42,636 nt of DNA from Burkholderiales bacterium (GTDB taxonomy: Bacteria > Pseudomonadota > Gammaproteobacteria > Burkholderiales > Burkholderiaceae_C), in the NCBI GenBank assembly GCA_947453625.1, contig CANGHK010000045.1, positions 1 to 42,636 of the forward strand. Direction: 5' to 3'. Shown piece after piece: positions 42,562-42,636 of the stretch; the stretch's first letter is position 1; every line of letters begins with the position of its first letter. The position numbers were made by a program, and so were the translations under genes. A model generated the notes under the pieces. It was not told the origin of the DNA and searched no databases. It saw only the letters and a list, made by a program, of their open reading frames with translations.

Positions 42562-42636
42562 GTCGGGTGGCGGTGGTGAGGACGGGGTCAAGCCAGGAAA
42601 GTGGCGCTCGATTCGTGGGCTCGGCAGCCAAGGCCG

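Overview
The window is chromosomal DNA of a high-GC betaproteobacterium. Gene content points to Burkholderiales (Comamonadaceae or Leptothrix/Rubrivivax-type): the order glyA, nrdR, minor-pilin operon, ribD; an Entner-Doudoroff edd-eda pair; Liv-type ABC transporters; and strong G/C bias at third codon positions. Assignments come from reading the sequence and from remembered family features. No database search was run.

Layout. (1) 1-3305: the end of a genomic island. It holds a decayed group II intron maturase tail, an AT-rich lipoprotein gene, a serine recombinase behind a promoter overlapped by an inverted repeat, and a P4-type tyrosine integrase. It ends in a 49-nt copy of the 3' part of tRNA-Pro(GGG), which looks like an attachment site. 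(2) 3323-6600: tRNA-type terminator, then a DMT-family exporter and a GST on the minus strand and a beta-lactamase-fold serine hydrolase on the plus strand. (3) 6788-12660: an acyl-CoA operon: TetR regulator, crotonase, APH-like kinase, DUF6285 protein, acyl-CoA dehydrogenase and a Liv-type binding protein. The kinase/small protein/dehydrogenase trio resembles the ACAD10/11 and levulinate (Lva) way of handling 4-hydroxyacyl-CoAs. The crotonase lacks both hydratase glutamates.

(4) 12715-24285, all minus strand: lytic transglycosylase, glyA, nrdR, six pilin-like genes (GspH/FimT, PilE, FimT, PilW, PilX, PilV) with unusually large PilX and PilV and no pilY1, then ribD, an SGNH hydrolase and a GST-like protein. 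(5) 24544-29262: ubiD, a strongly structured probable RNA at 26179-26316, msrA, pdxH, a MobA-like nucleotidyltransferase and a ChaC-like cyclotransferase. (6) 29309-31884: edd-eda behind a sigma70-type promoter with a palindromic, HexR-like operator between -35 and -10, and a seven-codon mini-ORF coupled to edd. (7) 31885-33748: a gene-poor stretch and a MATE exporter.

(8) 33892-38910: a LysR-type relic and a complete Liv-type ABC importer operon (binding protein, LivH, a fused LivM-LivG, LivF) ending in an intrinsic terminator. (9) 39033-40049: Tas-like aldo/keto reductase. (10) 40646-42561: the edge of a second mobile element, with a 5'-truncated TraD coupling protein and a DUF4400 membrane protein typical of SXT/PFGI/clc-type integrative conjugative elements. 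Core metabolism is therefore flanked by two unrelated mobile-element relics. The most interesting pieces are the acyl-CoA operon, the candidate structured RNA before msrA and the rearranged pilin operon.
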